A DNA stretch of 64,000 nucleotides from Trichoplax sp. H2 (GCA_003344405.1 NOWV01000084.1:186001-250000), one strand, 5' to 3'. Counted from the first letter of the stretch, positions 1 to 13,501 are shown. Notes: generated from the sequence alone by a model not told the origin. Made by a program: numbers and translations.

Positions 1-114
1 ATAGTCAAAAATATTTGCCATTTTCTTGTGACATTTACTGGTAGATTCCATTTTGGGGGATAAGGTATACTCTTGAAGCAGTGTTTTGGAGTCAATAAGA
101 AGGAAGATATCAAA

Positions 115-575
115 CATTGTGGTAAAGTAGTTTACTAGATTGATGTCCATTTGGTATACTTGAGTGGAGCAAGTAGAAAGATATCAGCCTTTTTGTAATA
201 TCAAGTATCAAGTAAAGTAGTTTACTAGATTGATGTCCATTTGGTACATTTGTGTGGAGCAAGTAGAAAGATATCAGCCTTTTTGTAATATCAAGTATCA
301 AGTAAAGTAGTTTACTAGATTGATGTCCATTTGGTACATTTGTGTGGAGCAAGTAGAAAGATATCACCCTTTTTGTAATATCAAGTATCAAGTAAAGTAG
401 TTTACTAGATTGATGCCCATTTGGTATATTTGAGTGGAGCAAGTAGAAAGATATCACCCTTTTTGTAATATCAGGTATCAAGTAAAGTAGTTTACTAGAT
501 TGATGTCCATTTGGTACATTTGTGTGGAGCAAGTAGAAAGATATCACCCTTTTTGTAATATCAAGTATCAAGTAA
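115..575. repeat. 90-bp tandem minisatellite, about five copies
   Basis: Near-identical 90-bp units begin at about 121, 211, 301, 391 and 481. They differ by a few substitutions (for example ggtacattt against ggtatattt). Each unit carries two short inverted repeats: AGTAAA-gtag-TTTACT, and GATAT...ATATC around a T-run. Because 90 is a multiple of three and the unit lacks stops in one minus-strand frame, the whole array stays open there, with a 30-residue periodic translation. I see no splice sites or related protein, so I read it as a minisatellite and not a gene. Confidence 0.95.
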
Positions 576-2660
576 TTTAATGGATGACTGTCTACAATAA
601 ATTGATGTCAAATTAGCATACTTGGAGTCTAGTGTGTAATATGGATGGATCTAGCATCCACGTTGTTTCCATTTTTGTTGCATAATGATATAATCGTTGT
701 TTGTGATGACCACTCGTTTAGCCTGTACAGCCTGTTTTTCTATGCTTGATGTGAGCTAATGGAACTCCATTGCTAGATGGCCAAGTCTCCAATTTAGCAA
801 CCAACCACTCTATCAGGCAGCATCATTGGGGAAATGCGCTCTCCATCATGGACTATCACAATGATAGTGGATTACGAATGTTGATCTGCTGTGTGTGTGT
901 GGGGGGAGGCTACAATATGTGTCATGATTTTTTACCTTTTACCCTAGCACTGTCATGCCACGATTAGGACAACTATGGAAGATTTGTTGTTGCATGCCTA
1001 CTGTCGTCTATTGACCACAGTAGGTCTACCATAATTTGATAAATCGTTGGTCATAACTTGTGGCTATCGTTGGATATTGTCCGTCATAGTCATGCTATAA
1101 AATGATTGGATGGATGACATTGCTTACAACCCGTCCATTCAGACTACTCCTGGCAAGAGATCTTTTATTGGTAGTCTCTGGATTGGATGGAGTCATGTCT
1201 CATCCTATCTAAACATGGCTCGATTACCTGCAAACGATTGCAGATGGTCTTTCCTACTGTGCTCAGTTATGCTGGCGTCAATACGGAATCAATGAATGAT
1301 TTATAGCACTCTCCATTATTGTTGTATTTTTATCCTACACAGTAAAATGGCATCAAGACTAGTCCAGGCTGCATGCCAGGAGCTGCTAGCCAGAAGAGAG
1401 AGAGAGAATACTGTCGTCCTTGGCAAAGCGGAGCAAAACGTCCAGTAGAAGATGGAGTTGCATGTCCATATCTATCCATATACCTATATATGAGCTACTG
1501 GCGGTCAACAGCAGTGTTTTTTCTCTCCCCCCTCCCCCTTACGTGTATCGTGGAGCATTATTGATCCATTAAGTGATCCATAATGATGTTGATTGCCACT
1601 GACAGATGCTCCATGCTATTCCAATGTGTCCGGCATAAGCTGCAGGGAAATTGTCGACCATTGCAAGGGGAAATTTTATTTTGCCCCTTCTTTCTCTCTA
1701 CCCTTGTACAACTACACCTGACTAACAATACTTTGCTCTGTGAATGATGCATTCCTACTACGACTGTCTTCACCAAGCATGAAATGGCCATTGCTAGCTG
1801 TAAAATAAGGCAAAATGGCCATTCAAAATAACCTGATGAGATTGGACAGGCCATCTTGTTGCACATAAGGCAAAGGCTGTTGCACAAGCAATCGTCGATC
1901 CAACTTTGCCCTATAGTGATAGTAGTATTGTGTTGGAAACATGAATCTATTCATTACCTTTCACTATAGATCCAAGTGGGCATGGTGGGAAGACACCAGA
2001 TTCCCTCAGTCTAACCGGTGTTGGACAGGGGGGGGGGGGAAAAGGACCAGCACTCTACTATCTTTAACACTACTGGCTAGCGTATACTAAAGCCTATCAT
2101 TTGCAAACAAGTGGAGGCCGAGGCAAGGTGGTGCTAGCCTTGCCCTCCAAGCAGATGTGCCTGGTCAGCGGCCTCGGACGTCTGGACACCGACTGCTAAG
2201 CATTCTGCGGCATCGCCCTCTTTCCTTCCTTTCCCCATACTGTTGATTTTCCGGCATAACAAGTTGGAAAATAGCGCTAGTAAAATCATTCTTGTCGTTG
2301 TTCTTGTCTTCTTGTTGATCGTATCCATCAGCAACAACGGTTTCCACTGCTATCCACAACTTCAAGTCGTTGTTTCCATTTCATCGACTACGGACATTAA
2401 GGTAAGAAGTCAATGTCGATTGCATGCATTTGGTTATTTGATCGTGAACAGGAGGAAATCGTCGTTGATCGAGGGTGCCGACAACTTGTTTATCACCTCC
2501 GCATGCTGGAGGTGGATGCTATGGCGATGGATTGGAGTAGACCAAGAGGAATCGCCTTCCATGTTCTTTCCATGGCTAGAGTAGGCGATAAAAGGCACAT
2601 AGAAAAAAGAATATCAAAATAGTAAAAATACACTCGCATACAGTCGGATAAGGCTAGGAA
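576..2660. other. Intergenic DNA, no gene recognised
   Basis: This stretch is visibly richer in C and G than the rest of the window, with many ccat/gatgg words. It has a G-homopolymer at about 2030-2039. Open frames are short, overlap on both strands, and resemble nothing I know. No RNA gene is visible. Confidence 0.6.
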
Positions 2661-2669
2661 AAGGATGAC

Positions 2670-3830
2670 GGGGGGGTAAAGGGTCCACTTGCATGCTATC
2701 GTTGATGTTGAATCAATGATGGCAAGTTGTTGTCAACAAGTGGAGCGTCTCCATGATGGACGCATACAATCGCCTTGAAAGGTCTATTCGATCCATGGCT
2801 AGGGTAGGCAATGCAAGGTAAAATCCTCCGATATACATACCCATACACATATAGAAAACTAGAAAGGGATAACCAAAGGGTTCCTATTGTATGGCCATCG
2901 TCGATCCCATCATGGAGTTCAGTTGAATGGCAAGTTGTTGTCAGCTAGTTTGAAAGGTACATTAGATCGAGGACGATGGAAAGCGAAAGAAAACCCCTTC
3001 CCCAAAATAGATACACAAACACATGGAAAAACCACGGTAAAAGGATGGCTAAAGGGTCCTTAGTGGATACCATCGTGGATAGGCTGATCCAGTTGAATCA
3101 ACGATAACAAGTTGTTGTTAGCCAATTTGACGTATCCATATTGGATGATCAAAAGCAATGCCAGATCATTGGCTATGGTAGCGCTTGGTAGTGGATCATG
3201 AAAAGGCAAAACCATGCCAATAATCAACGCATGGATACTTTACCAGAAATTGGATACAACTACAAGACTAAAAGGGTCCTATTGGATGCCAATCGTTAAT
3301 ACCCTGATCGCTTACAATCAATGGTGACAAGTTGTTGTCATGGACAATCCAATATACTCCATCCACAGTCGGCCCCCAAAAGGGAAATTAGGTCAATGGC
3401 GATGGACTGGCCGATGGAAAGCAAAATTCTCCCCAAAATATAAGTGGACATACGTATACTAGACTACAAAGGATGACTGCAAAAGTCTTCTTGGATGCCA
3501 TTGCTAATACTTTGATGGTGGTGATGGAGTGGAATCGATGATGACAAGTTGTGGCTAGTTTAGTATCGCTATACTCAGCGACTTTTCAAGGGGAAATTTT
3601 GGACAAATCCCTGGCGTACTGGTGGATCAAACATCGTCATCTGAAAGCCACTTTCGATCCATGCCTATATAGTAGACGATGGAAGGCAAAATTTCTCGCA
3701 AATCAACGTAAAGTACACCCATACTCATACAAGATTAGAAAAGATGGCCAAAGGTCCGATTTTACCCCATCGTTGCAACCTACACTCATCGTCATCATCA
3801 AGTTGCTGCCAGCTAGATTAGCGCAACTTT
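2670..3830. repeat. Degenerate tandem array, unit about 180-260 bp
   Basis: A recurring core reads roughly 'aaagggtcc ... ttggatgcca(t)cgtt ... gatg.agttgaatca..gat..caagttgttgtca.c.agttt'. It appears near 2676, 2876, 3052, 3270, 3481 and, more weakly, 3745. Copies are clearly related but diverged by substitutions and indels. The core caagttgttgtc is the most stable part. No coding frame is kept between copies. Confidence 0.8.
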
Positions 3831-3839
3831 GGCGTAGGA

Positions 3840-5035
3840 TGAAATAGGGACAGATTGAATGAGGTAGGAAAACAACTGGCTTCAACAAGAGAAAAAAATG
3901 GAATAGTCTACGCCAACACAAAACTAGGCAGGATGGATCATCATCCTACGCCATGCTGGATACTCGAATAGAGTAGGGGAAAAAAAGAATCCCAATCGCC
4001 TTGAAAGGTAGACGAGACTCTTTGCCGATCCGCTACAGCAACATGGTAGATCAACAAGACGAGAAACAATCAATCATTCGTCTATGCAATCCTATGCGTA
4101 GTAAATCACAATTTCCACTCCAGCCCTCATCGCCAAGGCAATGGAGGATAACAAGAGGCTTGCTCCACTTGTTTGTAGCCCAAAATCGCCACCTTGAACA
4201 AATATCCATGGCATCTTTGGACGATGGTATAGTCTCGGCTCCAAGTGTGGATCAGCATTTTGCTTGGGGATTAATTCAAACTGTGCCCACTTTTTCAATA
4301 TTCTAGTATGTCAATAGGACAATATTGTAGCTAACTTGATTGACTATACTGTTGTACTCATTGCAATTGGGGGATTATTTGCATGGCCTTGATCAATTCT
4401 TCTTAACAAACGGTATGCCATCTTGATTTGCTATCATTCCAATGAAATAGTGGATGTTACCATATCGGCATGATGGAAAGAAAGTCAACGCGTAGACTAG
4501 GGCCCCCGGTAGACAGCATCGCTTAGGCATGTACAGCTTGATTTCTAGCAAGTTAAGATGGATGATCATCATGTTGACCATTGGCTGAAGGAAAAATAAA
4601 TCCTTCTTCCACTCTCTCTCCCTCCTTATTCTATCGGATCAAGAGTGGGACTAATTAATAGCCTTAATCATGGGTATTCAACGAGTCATTAGTGCAAGTG
4701 GAAAAACAGACTTGGTTGAAGGCTTTGTCATTGCAAGCATCGATCCTCTTGTACAAAGATTACCATTTCATTTTTTTTCCTTTTTTTCTTTCAATCATCC
4801 ATAAGCAATGTCAGAAAAGAAGTTGCTAAACTACTGTAGCATGACATGACCATGATTGGATGGAACTATTCTTGCCCATCTCGTCAAGACATGGGTTGCA
4901 ATAAAGTGAGAGAAAATTCTGCATGCCATTGCCTAAAGATTGATTGAAATGGCCGATCGTTTCGAACACCCAGTCCGAAGGGGTTTCCTCAACCATGTCG
5001 CCTATCTCATCCAAACACGGTGATTGAAATAGCCA
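3840..5035. other. Intergenic DNA, no gene recognised
   Basis: Only short chance open frames are present. No splice-consistent exon, RNA gene or clear repeat array was recognised here. A T-rich run lies near 4770-4790. Confidence 0.5.
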
Positions 5036-5250
5036 TTTCATGACCTACAGGTCCATTCGATGACAATCCAACGTTAAGCAAAGATGAAATAGTTTTACTA
5101 TCCTGTCAAGATAGCCTGTGAAATAGCGTAGGAATCATTTTCATGAACCATAGGTACAATGGATGCCAACGTTAAGCAAAGACGACATGGTTTTACTGTC
5201 CCGTCAAGATACGCTAGCCTTTGAAATAGAGTAGGAATCAATTTCAGTCC
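5036..5250. repeat. Tandem duplication of about 110 bp
   Basis: Two diverged copies share 'ccaacgttaagcaaaga' (near 5079 and 5168), then 'tttactgtcccgtcaagat', then 'gaaatag.gtaggaatcattttca'. The second copy has a few extra bases before its tail. Confidence 0.85.
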
Positions 5251-5420
5251 ATTTCAATCCGTGTCTACCCTTTGTGGTGGAATTATTGGGACAAGATATT
5301 GCACTCTTTGAATCACAGTCATGTCATGGATAGTATTTTATCTTGATATTTTTTTTTGGTGGGGGGGGGGAGGCATAATTGTACCTTTCCGTCATCGCTG
5401 TTGTCGAGCGATGGGTACGG

Positions 5421-5655
5421 CAATCGTTGGACATTACTACTCAAGAAGAACTTTCCTCTCGCCTGCTAAGATGGATTTTCATCGATTGCATAGAGTCTAC
5501 TTAAAAATGGCTGAAACAGCCAAAAGCAATCGTTGGGACATTGCTACTCAAGAAGGACTTTCCTCTCGCCTGCTAAGATGGATGTTCATCGATTGCACAA
5601 TCCATCAAGCACCTTGCTCAAATAGAGTCTACTCAAAAATGCCAAACCAAAAGCA
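5421..5655. repeat. Tandem duplication of about 110-120 bp
   Basis: Two copies begin with 'caatcgttggacatt' at about 5421 and 5528. Both continue through 'ctcaagaag.actttcctct' and 'cgcctgctaagatgga' to 'agagtctact.aaaaatg'. The second has an insertion before that tail. A 345-base plus-strand frame crosses both copies but looks like a product of the duplication and not a gene. Confidence 0.85.
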
Positions 5656-6184
5656 ATCGTCGTAGTTGTTGTCGTTTCCTCCATCCTCATCCATGTCAAG
5701 TGGCGATAGCCATCGCAAATGGATCAACTGGTGGAGAATACATTGTATTTTCATCTCTTCTTGTCTACAACAACTGCATTGTTATCCAAAGTACAGCAGC
5801 AGCAGCAAAAGTAGTTAACATGACAACTTGTATTTAATTAATACAACATTATCCCCCATTTTGCTAACAATAGAATGATTATTCAATCTTTTGATGATTT
5901 TTGCTACATCATTTTGTTCCTGTTTGTCCAACAACAATGTAATAATGTCGACAAATTGTAGTCTAGTCTCGCATCGTACAGTTATGGCGTTTTGATCCAT
6001 GTTGTATTTCAATGGAGTGCAAGGTATTTCCATGCTTAAGATGCAATCATGTACAAGCATTCATTTTTTTTTTTTCTCCTTCTTTACCGCTGATCATTAC
6101 CCCATCGATCGCATCCATTTACTTTTTGCCACGGTACCCTAAGCAGAAGGCACCGTGGCGCTTGGATGAAGATGGCGGCACTTT

Positions 6185-6900
6185 ACCTATTACCAGTGGA
6201 TAGCCATGACAATCCACTGGTAAGCTTGCAGGCCCATCGCAAATGAGATCGTTGTTGGCAGCGATGGCAATAATCGAGAGGTGGAGTTTTTTTTTGGGGG
6301 GGGGGATTTCTTAACGCTGACAAGAACAGACGATAGGAATCTGTTGTGATGGGCCAACTTATGGCCATCACAGGAGCAGGTTGGACGATGTCGTAATATT
6401 GGATTCCAATTGCAAGTACAATCCATTTCCATCAAAAGGAGAAATAGAGTTGGATTTCCTATCGCTGACTACGACATACGATGAATTGAGAATGGCTATC
6501 ATAGCCAATCGAGTTGGATACCATTGACCAAAGACAAATCAGTTTACCCGCAACTGGCATTTTACCGATGCCACCATTAATTATTCAACATGGTATATCC
6601 ATTCAGTTGGATGATGGCATGATTTTGGCAATGGATTAGTCCATTGCCAAGCTTGCAAGGCCATCATCACCAACAACATTGTTGTCGGTAGCGACGGCGG
6701 CAACGATGCTAGCAAGCAAGAGGAGAAATCGATTTTACATTATTTTTTTTTTTTTTTCTTTCCGCTGCCATCGACTGCATTCAGTCCTACCTTGGATAAT
6801 TCACCAGTAGGGACTTGGAAGAGAAATTGTCTACTTCAACAAGTCCCTAACAGTAGTAATCATCAAGAGGAGAAATGAATTTTTCTCTCTTACCGCTACT
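6185..6900. repeat. Degenerate tandem repeat with poly-T/poly-G tracts
   Basis: A segment near 6200-6310 ('aagcttgcaggcccatcgc', 'gttgttggcagcgatggcaa', 'gaggtggag', long T-run, G-run) recurs at about 6645-6760 ('aagcttgcaaggccatca', 'gttgtcggtagcgacggc', 'gaggagaaatcg', long T-run). A weaker echo lies at 6860-6895. The T-run followed directly by a G-run at 6290-6305 is unusual for this window. Confidence 0.7.
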
Positions 6901-7846
6901 AATCTTGTAGTCGATCATGGCGTTGGATGAAATGACTGTAAGCAGACGATGACATTACTTTCGATTGGATAGAAAGTCCATTCCCTAGCTTGAAATTTAT
7001 TTTTCTTGCTTATCCTAACAACGATACGATGGGATGTTAGACTAGCCAATAATGATGACCAGTCTAATCGGGGTAGAAAGAACCAACCATAGCAGTTGAA
7101 GATGAGCATGAGTATTGCAAATCCATTTCCACACTTGATCGCCAAAAGATCGCTGTCAGTCATGATAGATCAAGAAGAAAGGGCCGAGAAAGTGATTTAT
7201 TTTCCAAACCTTGACAATCACGGCATCGATCAGACTCGTTATAAGTTTGCAATCATTGCACAGGGCGGCGTAGTACTCATAATCCATCATTGCGGCCATG
7301 ATGTTGTATTTGTTTTCAATTTCCATCTTGAAATAAAATAACATAGCCGTCGGTAGCGGCAAGGATAACCATCATGAAGGACTGAAAGTCACTTTCTACC
7401 ATCAATCAAAATCACTGCAGCAATGACAACGAAGATGTAAAGTGTCAACAAGCTTACAAATGATAATTGGATAATAAGCATAATTGTGGATTGCATTTCA
7501 AATGGATTTCTATGCATGCCATGTGGCGAGGACATGGCTATCCATCACGATAACGTTTCGCCTTAACTTAACCATCAGGATGAGAAATGAATTTTTTTCT
7601 TTCTTTCTCATGTTAATCCAGGCGCTGCCTATCTTGACTAATCTCGTACTTTCATTCAATGTTGTCTGTCTACATCGGCAACCGATTTACTGTAGTGGCC
7701 ATAACTTCATGTCTTGCTCTGTCTTGATAGAACAGTCGTCGTCCTTCATACAGTCAAGAAAATGAATTTTTCTGATTTATTTTTATTTTCATTCTATGTC
7801 CAGTATTACAGCGTTGAAAGCCAGCCATTTTATTGGAAAGAACAAA
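6901..7846. other. Upstream region of the PP2C gene, no separate gene seen
   Basis: This is the 5' flank of the phosphatase gene. Short open frames on both strands overlap each other and have no recognisable product. I could not place a TATA box or transcription start with confidence. Confidence 0.4.
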
Positions 7847-10800
7847 ATGGGTCAAACATTATCCGAGCCAATAACCGAAAAAACAACGACGATATCCTAT
7901 AACGCAAACTACCAAGTTGCATCATCTTGTATGCAAGGATGGCGAGTACGTATCCTTTCATTTCCAATAGTCAACAACAGCATGATACAAGTAATTCAGT
8001 TTTTAACCTTATTCCTGTATTATATATTCTCCTTGTTCTGATCGTAGTCATCGTATTTATGTTGTTGGTTGAAAAAAAAAGGTCTAACCTACTTGACCCA
8101 CAGTTCATAGCATTGCGTTGAAAATGTGTTCAAACAGCGTGATTACCTCCACGCATTGGATCATGTTTTTTCTCATTTCTATCAAGGATACGAAAAAACT
8201 CTTATCCAATGAACCAGTTCAATAGTTATTTTATTCCATACTAGTACCTTATGGATGGATAATTTTTCTTGATGATTGCTCATAACTGTCCACGTAGTCG
8301 ACCATCGATGAACGAGAGTGATTCATTTTATTGCCGTGCCATTACCGCCGACCAATGCTCTACTTTGGAGGAAATAATTGGAGGGGAAATAGCCTCGTTG
8401 TAGCGTGATTGCAGTGTCATTTTGATTGCTATGGCTTGTTATTCTATCAGTTTAATCCATCAACTCAATCGTCATTGAATTTATCTAGTACCTTGCGATA
8501 GTTCGAATTAATAATTGTGAACCTTAATACGAGAATAATATCCGCGTAGTCAGCCAAAGATGAAGGATAGCCATCAGTCCTATTGACATACTGATCCATT
8601 CTCGACTTTCAATTTAATTCAATCAATGGGGAAATAGCAATACTGTAAAGCCATTGCAGTAGAATAAATCCCACATGGAAAGACTTTTCTATTATAGAGT
8701 AAAAATGAATAACGATGATGATTGAAATGAATAGAAAGTAAATTAAAATAGACTACACCTTCCTTCATTACCACGTAGCCATCATACGGCCATTTTGCAA
8801 AGCAAGCCCTCCAACATCTTGCCATACTAGATATTAATGCAGCCGACTGGTCGATGGTAAATTAATAAAATTGGCTCAAATACCTCCTATCGATAGAGAA
8901 CGATTCTCTATCAATACTTTTGCAATGATTTGAAAATTACGGTATGGAATACATGTGAAATGCAATCCAAGTCCTACGAAGTTGTAAAGTACAAGCCATT
9001 CCCTATCAATGATCGTTTCATAAGACGGCCATCATCAAGCCTTACTACAAATGGGTTGCAGTCTAAACCTCCCTGTAGTCCAAGCTCGATACCATCCCCA
9101 ATAAATGCTTATTCTACTGTATTTCCTATTGCTTTCATAAAGTGTTCATTTTGCTAAACTAGCTTAATAATACATCAAGGTTGCTACTATAGATGCTATC
9201 CCTAAAGCATGATGAACTAGTTTCTTTTTGCTTCATCAAGCCCCTATTTTATCAAATATGGCTTAATACTTGTAATACGGTCATCCAAGTAGCTCTACTA
9301 TTTGCAATAGTCCAATGTAGATGTCGCCCCGAACGGATCATTTTCTTATTCCTTTTACTCCATCAACTTGTAATTGTATGATAGCAGCTTAGAATGCAAT
9401 CATCAAGTTTGCTGTAGCCCAAATATGTCATGCCTAATGGACCCTTGATTGATTTCTTGTTTGCTTTATCAAGCTCCAATTTTATCCAACATTGCATCAT
9501 AATACGTGTCTATCAAAGTTGCTACTATGGATGGTAGTCCCCCCAAAAATGGAAAGGCTATTCCTAGCTGCTTATTTTCTTATTTCTCGTTGAACTGAAT
9601 TGATCCAGTTGCAATTGTGTACAGTAATTGAAGAATAGCAGCCATCAAGCTGACTGCAATTGACTGCAGCCCAAAAACGGACATGCTATTCCTAAAAACG
9701 CATTCATTTTTCTTTCCGCTTTATTTCATCAAACTTGCTTTATAGTGCTGTCGTTAATGTTGTTTGCTATTGACTGTAAAGTCGCTTGCCATCGCTAGCT
9801 GATCATTTCTACTACGTAGCATCTACCAACTATCGTAGGCAGCAAAATTTGCAAGTAAATCTACGCGACATCCATTAGTGTATTGCATTTTTTGATCTTG
9901 CCTTGTTTTGGAATGCCCAATTCTCCTTAACTCAATGCAACAATCATAGACATGGAAGATGCCCATACTATTGATCTGAATTTGAATGGTGGACAAGATG
10001 TATTTTTTGGCGTTTATGATGGCCATGGCGGTAAGTTATTAATGTTTACCATTGAATCAACAATATATTTTGCGATAGTCTTTCACTACGATTAGAGTAC
10101 TGTAGCAATCTCCAACTTCATTATGAATCCACTTTTGGAGATGAACTGACTCTATACAGCAAGCACGTCTGTCTAAAAGGACATTAGACATATCAAAAGT
10201 CTGACATGATATGTAGATAGAATCGATCCCTTGAGCTATGGAAGAGTTTCTTCATGATCAGCAATGATACACGCCATGATAGTCTGCGTAAAGTGCTTGT
10301 CGACCACGTCAATGTTGTCCTTCCTTACAAGATGTAAAATATTGCCTTTTGGCTAAACGATTGCTAAGAACAGAAACGCCTTCCTGAGCTGTTCTCTTCT
10401 TACTCCAAACGTTAAGCCACGAAAAGATACTGTGCAAGTAACTAAAGAAGATGCTGTATTTCCTCTTATCAACAACTCATTCTACAGTAAAGTAAAAGCA
10501 GGACGCTGTAGTGTAATCAGATAAATAGTAATAATTAATTATACATCGGTTTTACATAGTATATAAAACCGCCTATCTCGATGGTGATGACAAATGCAAA
10601 ATGAGTGGAAAGTAGTCCTAGTTCCAATGGATGGATTGACTATAAATGAAATGGAATCCTACTTTCCATCAACACTATTAACAGATATTGACTAATGGAT
10701 AATCCCTATCCAACTTAATCTATTGTTACCGCCTAGAATATATTGACCATAGAATAGAGTATCAATCTTCTCAAGCACTGCCTTTATCAATAAATAGGTG

Positions 10801-13501
10801 AAATTGATTTTTCACAAACTTTGTAGATTTACAGAGTGAGCACAATAATTGCATATGCTGAATTGAAAAATGTAAATAGAATCACTTGATTAAATAAGAT
10901 ATACAAGTATAAATCCGATTTTACTGCTAGGCGTAGAGTTCCTAATGCTTCTTCCATCAGTATTACCCTCTTTTAACAGACATATGGTGATCATCTGTCG
11001 ATCTTGAATTTTGTAATAACAAAAATTGTCATAACAACATATTTTAACATTTAATATATTAATCCTCCATCTTGATATCACTTTGTAGGTGCTCGTGTCG
11101 CTAAATATGCAGAAAGTCATGTCCATAAAGTTATTGTTAAGCAGCCAGAGTTTGGTAAGAAAATAATACAATGTTATTATAGTGTTATTTTTCTAATATT
11201 ATGTTCATGCGTTCAATTTTGTACAATCATGAAGTAACACTATACATCCTTTTAAATTCTTAGCTTCTGTTTCGTGACAAATAGAAGGATAATCATTATT
11301 AGAGCAAAATGAAAGCAATTCAATGCCATAGTAGTGTAGATGTTCAAATTTTGATTCCATGTTATACTACTTCTACCTTCTATTATTTACTGCTATCTGT
11401 ATCATTAAGTGTAGCATGATGTGCTATCCTTGCACTACTCTATGTCTAGGGGATAATTATCGTACGGTTGAGGTAGCGGATAACGAAACGATCATAATTC
11501 AATAATATGTTATTAATATTAGAATTGCTATAATAAGATTATATAACGTAATAATTATTAATTGTAATGATACAGGAATAAGAATGAAATTTGAAAAATT
11601 ACAATCACATACCTTAATTAATAGCGATTAACTTTGTACGTTAGACTACAATATTATTACACCGTACATCAGTACTTTAGTAATAGTAGTCAAGTAAATA
11701 TTGAACGTAATTCGCCCAACTGCCTAAATCAACGCCTTACAGCCTCAATTCAAGTACAAATATTAAAAATCAACAGTACTTGACATAATCTTAACTGTTT
11801 TTGTTCTTTAAACATTCACTCAATGGAACTGTCTTTGTTAGTTTAATGCTGTTGTAGGGTATAATTAATATCGACTGTGTATTGATATATTTCAAGGACG
11901 TGGTAATGTTACTGAAGCTATCAAGAAGGGTTTCTTGGAAGTAGATGAATTAATGCAGAGAGGTACGATTAATACAATACTTGTCTATTTATATGGATGG
12001 CATATTACTTGGTAGGGTAATTAAGCCAATGATATCGTTAGTGTAACTTTGTACCTCGTCAAAATTGAACGTATTAAAAAATGGTCGTAACATGATTATC
12101 ATTTCAAAAGTATACAACTCCTAATGAATATGGAATACCTTCACTAACAGCGTATAATAATCATAATGTATGATAATTTTAGATGACAATTTTACCGACG
12201 AAGTATCTGGCACTACTGCTGTAACAGTACTCATTAAAGATAAAAAACTATACTGCGTAAGTTGGGACATGATAAATCTGATGCCTGCGATCATGGTATT
12301 CATTGGGCACAAATCCAATTAAATCGTCACCCTAATAACTGTATATTCTGCAGGGAAATGTAGGTGACTCCAGGGCTATAGCATGTGTCGATGGCAAATT
12401 GGTACCACTCTCTTTCGATCATAAACCAAACAATGAAGGTAACTAACTCACTTATAATTTATTCTTTACAAGAATTGATCTGTAATAATTTAACACTTTA
12501 TTTTCTATGTAGGAGAGTCAAGACGTATTATTGCCGCTGGAGGATGGATAGAATTTAATAGAGTTAACGGTAAGATATTTTTCAATGGTATAATACATTG
12601 ATGGCAATGATGAAAATGTAGTTTATTAACTTATTATAGATACATTTGGTTACATGTATAGGTAGTTTAGCCCTGTCCAGAGCTCTTGGTGATTTTAGTT
12701 TCAAAGGAAATAAGACCAAGAATGCTAAAGAACAAATGGTTACTGGTAAGCACTTGAAACTGCGTTTGCATCAATATTATAATAATGTACTTTAATTACT
12801 CGATAATACAAGTTATTGGATGTGTTCACTCTAAAATTTGTGAATATTTTATTTTGACTTGTTGCTCCACATTTAATCCATAAAATTTGTATTTTCTATA
12901 GCTTTTCCCGATGTAATTGATCACGATGTAACCAATAAATACGAATTTATAGTTTTGGCCTGTGATGGTAAAGAGTAAAAATATTTTATCGGTGTAGAAA
13001 ATTTTAAAATTGTTTAAATCTGTTCTATCTCTTACGTTTGTACAATCGTATTCATATGAATCTCCTTTCTTTTAGGTATTTGGGATGTATTGAGTAGTGA
13101 AGAAGTTCTTGATTTTGTTAGACATAGGATATCAGAGCAGAAACCATTGCAGCAAGTAAGAGACACTACTAATACTTGTTATCTATAATGCTATGTTGTT
13201 AAGGTCTACATGCTAAAAGTTACAACTGCCTTTGAGTTAGACTCATTTTTGACGCTATTAGTAAAAAATATTGTATAAAATAAAAACATATATTCAACAT
13301 TTGTTCCTAAAGATTTGTGAAGAATTGTTAAGTCGTTGCTTGGCACCTGATTGCTTTATGGGAGGACTTGGGTGCGATAATATGACAGTAATCATTGTAT
13401 GTTTCTTGAATGGTGGTACCTACGAAGCATTAGCGGCAAGATGTCGAAGTTCAAGAGCAGCCAACGGTAATGAAAATGTTGTAAAACCGTCTGATAACTA
13501 A
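7847..13501 (+). CDS. PP2C-family Ser/Thr protein phosphatase, PTC2/3-like
   Basis: This is a metal-dependent (Mg/Mn) serine/threonine phosphatase. Eleven exons: 7847-7949, 9950-10030, 11089-11154, 11897-11962, 12183-12256, 12354-12438, 12513-12569, 12662-12745, 12902-12967, 13076-13155, 13313-13501; phase closes throughout, giving 316 aa. The start MGQTLSEP has a Gly2 suited to N-myristoylation and resembles the N-terminus of fungal PTC2/3 enzymes. Family residues are in place: R33, E37 and D38 in GWRVHMEDAH, D58/G59 in VYDGHGG, SRALGDF, the metal-binding Asp in ACDGIWD, and CDNMT near the C-terminus. The first donor is GTATCC, not the GTACGT three bases upstream, because only GTATCC restores the frame. 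The protein lacks the acidic insertion of vertebrate PPM1G, so I call it PTC2/3-like and give no vertebrate symbol. Intron 1 (2 kb) is full of degenerate repeats. Confidence 0.93.
8270..8800. repeat. Degenerate tandem repeat in PP2C intron 1
   Basis: The phrase '.ccacgtagtc.acca' recurs near 8290, 8540 and 8767, with nearby echoes of 'ggggaaatagc' and of 'gattgcagtg'/'cattgcagta'. Spacing is about 230-250 bp and divergence is high. Confidence 0.55.
9040..9710. repeat. Degenerate repeat cluster in PP2C intron 1
   Basis: Elements such as 'ttgctactat.gatg', 'tt.tttgctt.atcaag.cc' and 'gcagcccaaaaa' recur at spacings of roughly 150-250 bp up to the acceptor of exon 2. They are strongly diverged. 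Confidence 0.55.

Noticed and set aside
110-571. A 153-codon minus-strand open frame with a 30-residue periodic product
   Set aside because: It is the translation of the 90-bp tandem array. One stop-free unit keeps the whole array open, and nothing else suggests a gene.
5815-6060. An 81-codon minus-strand frame with a charged, fairly protein-like composition
   Set aside because: No acceptor with a pyrimidine tract precedes it and no family is recognisable. It lies among degenerate repeats.
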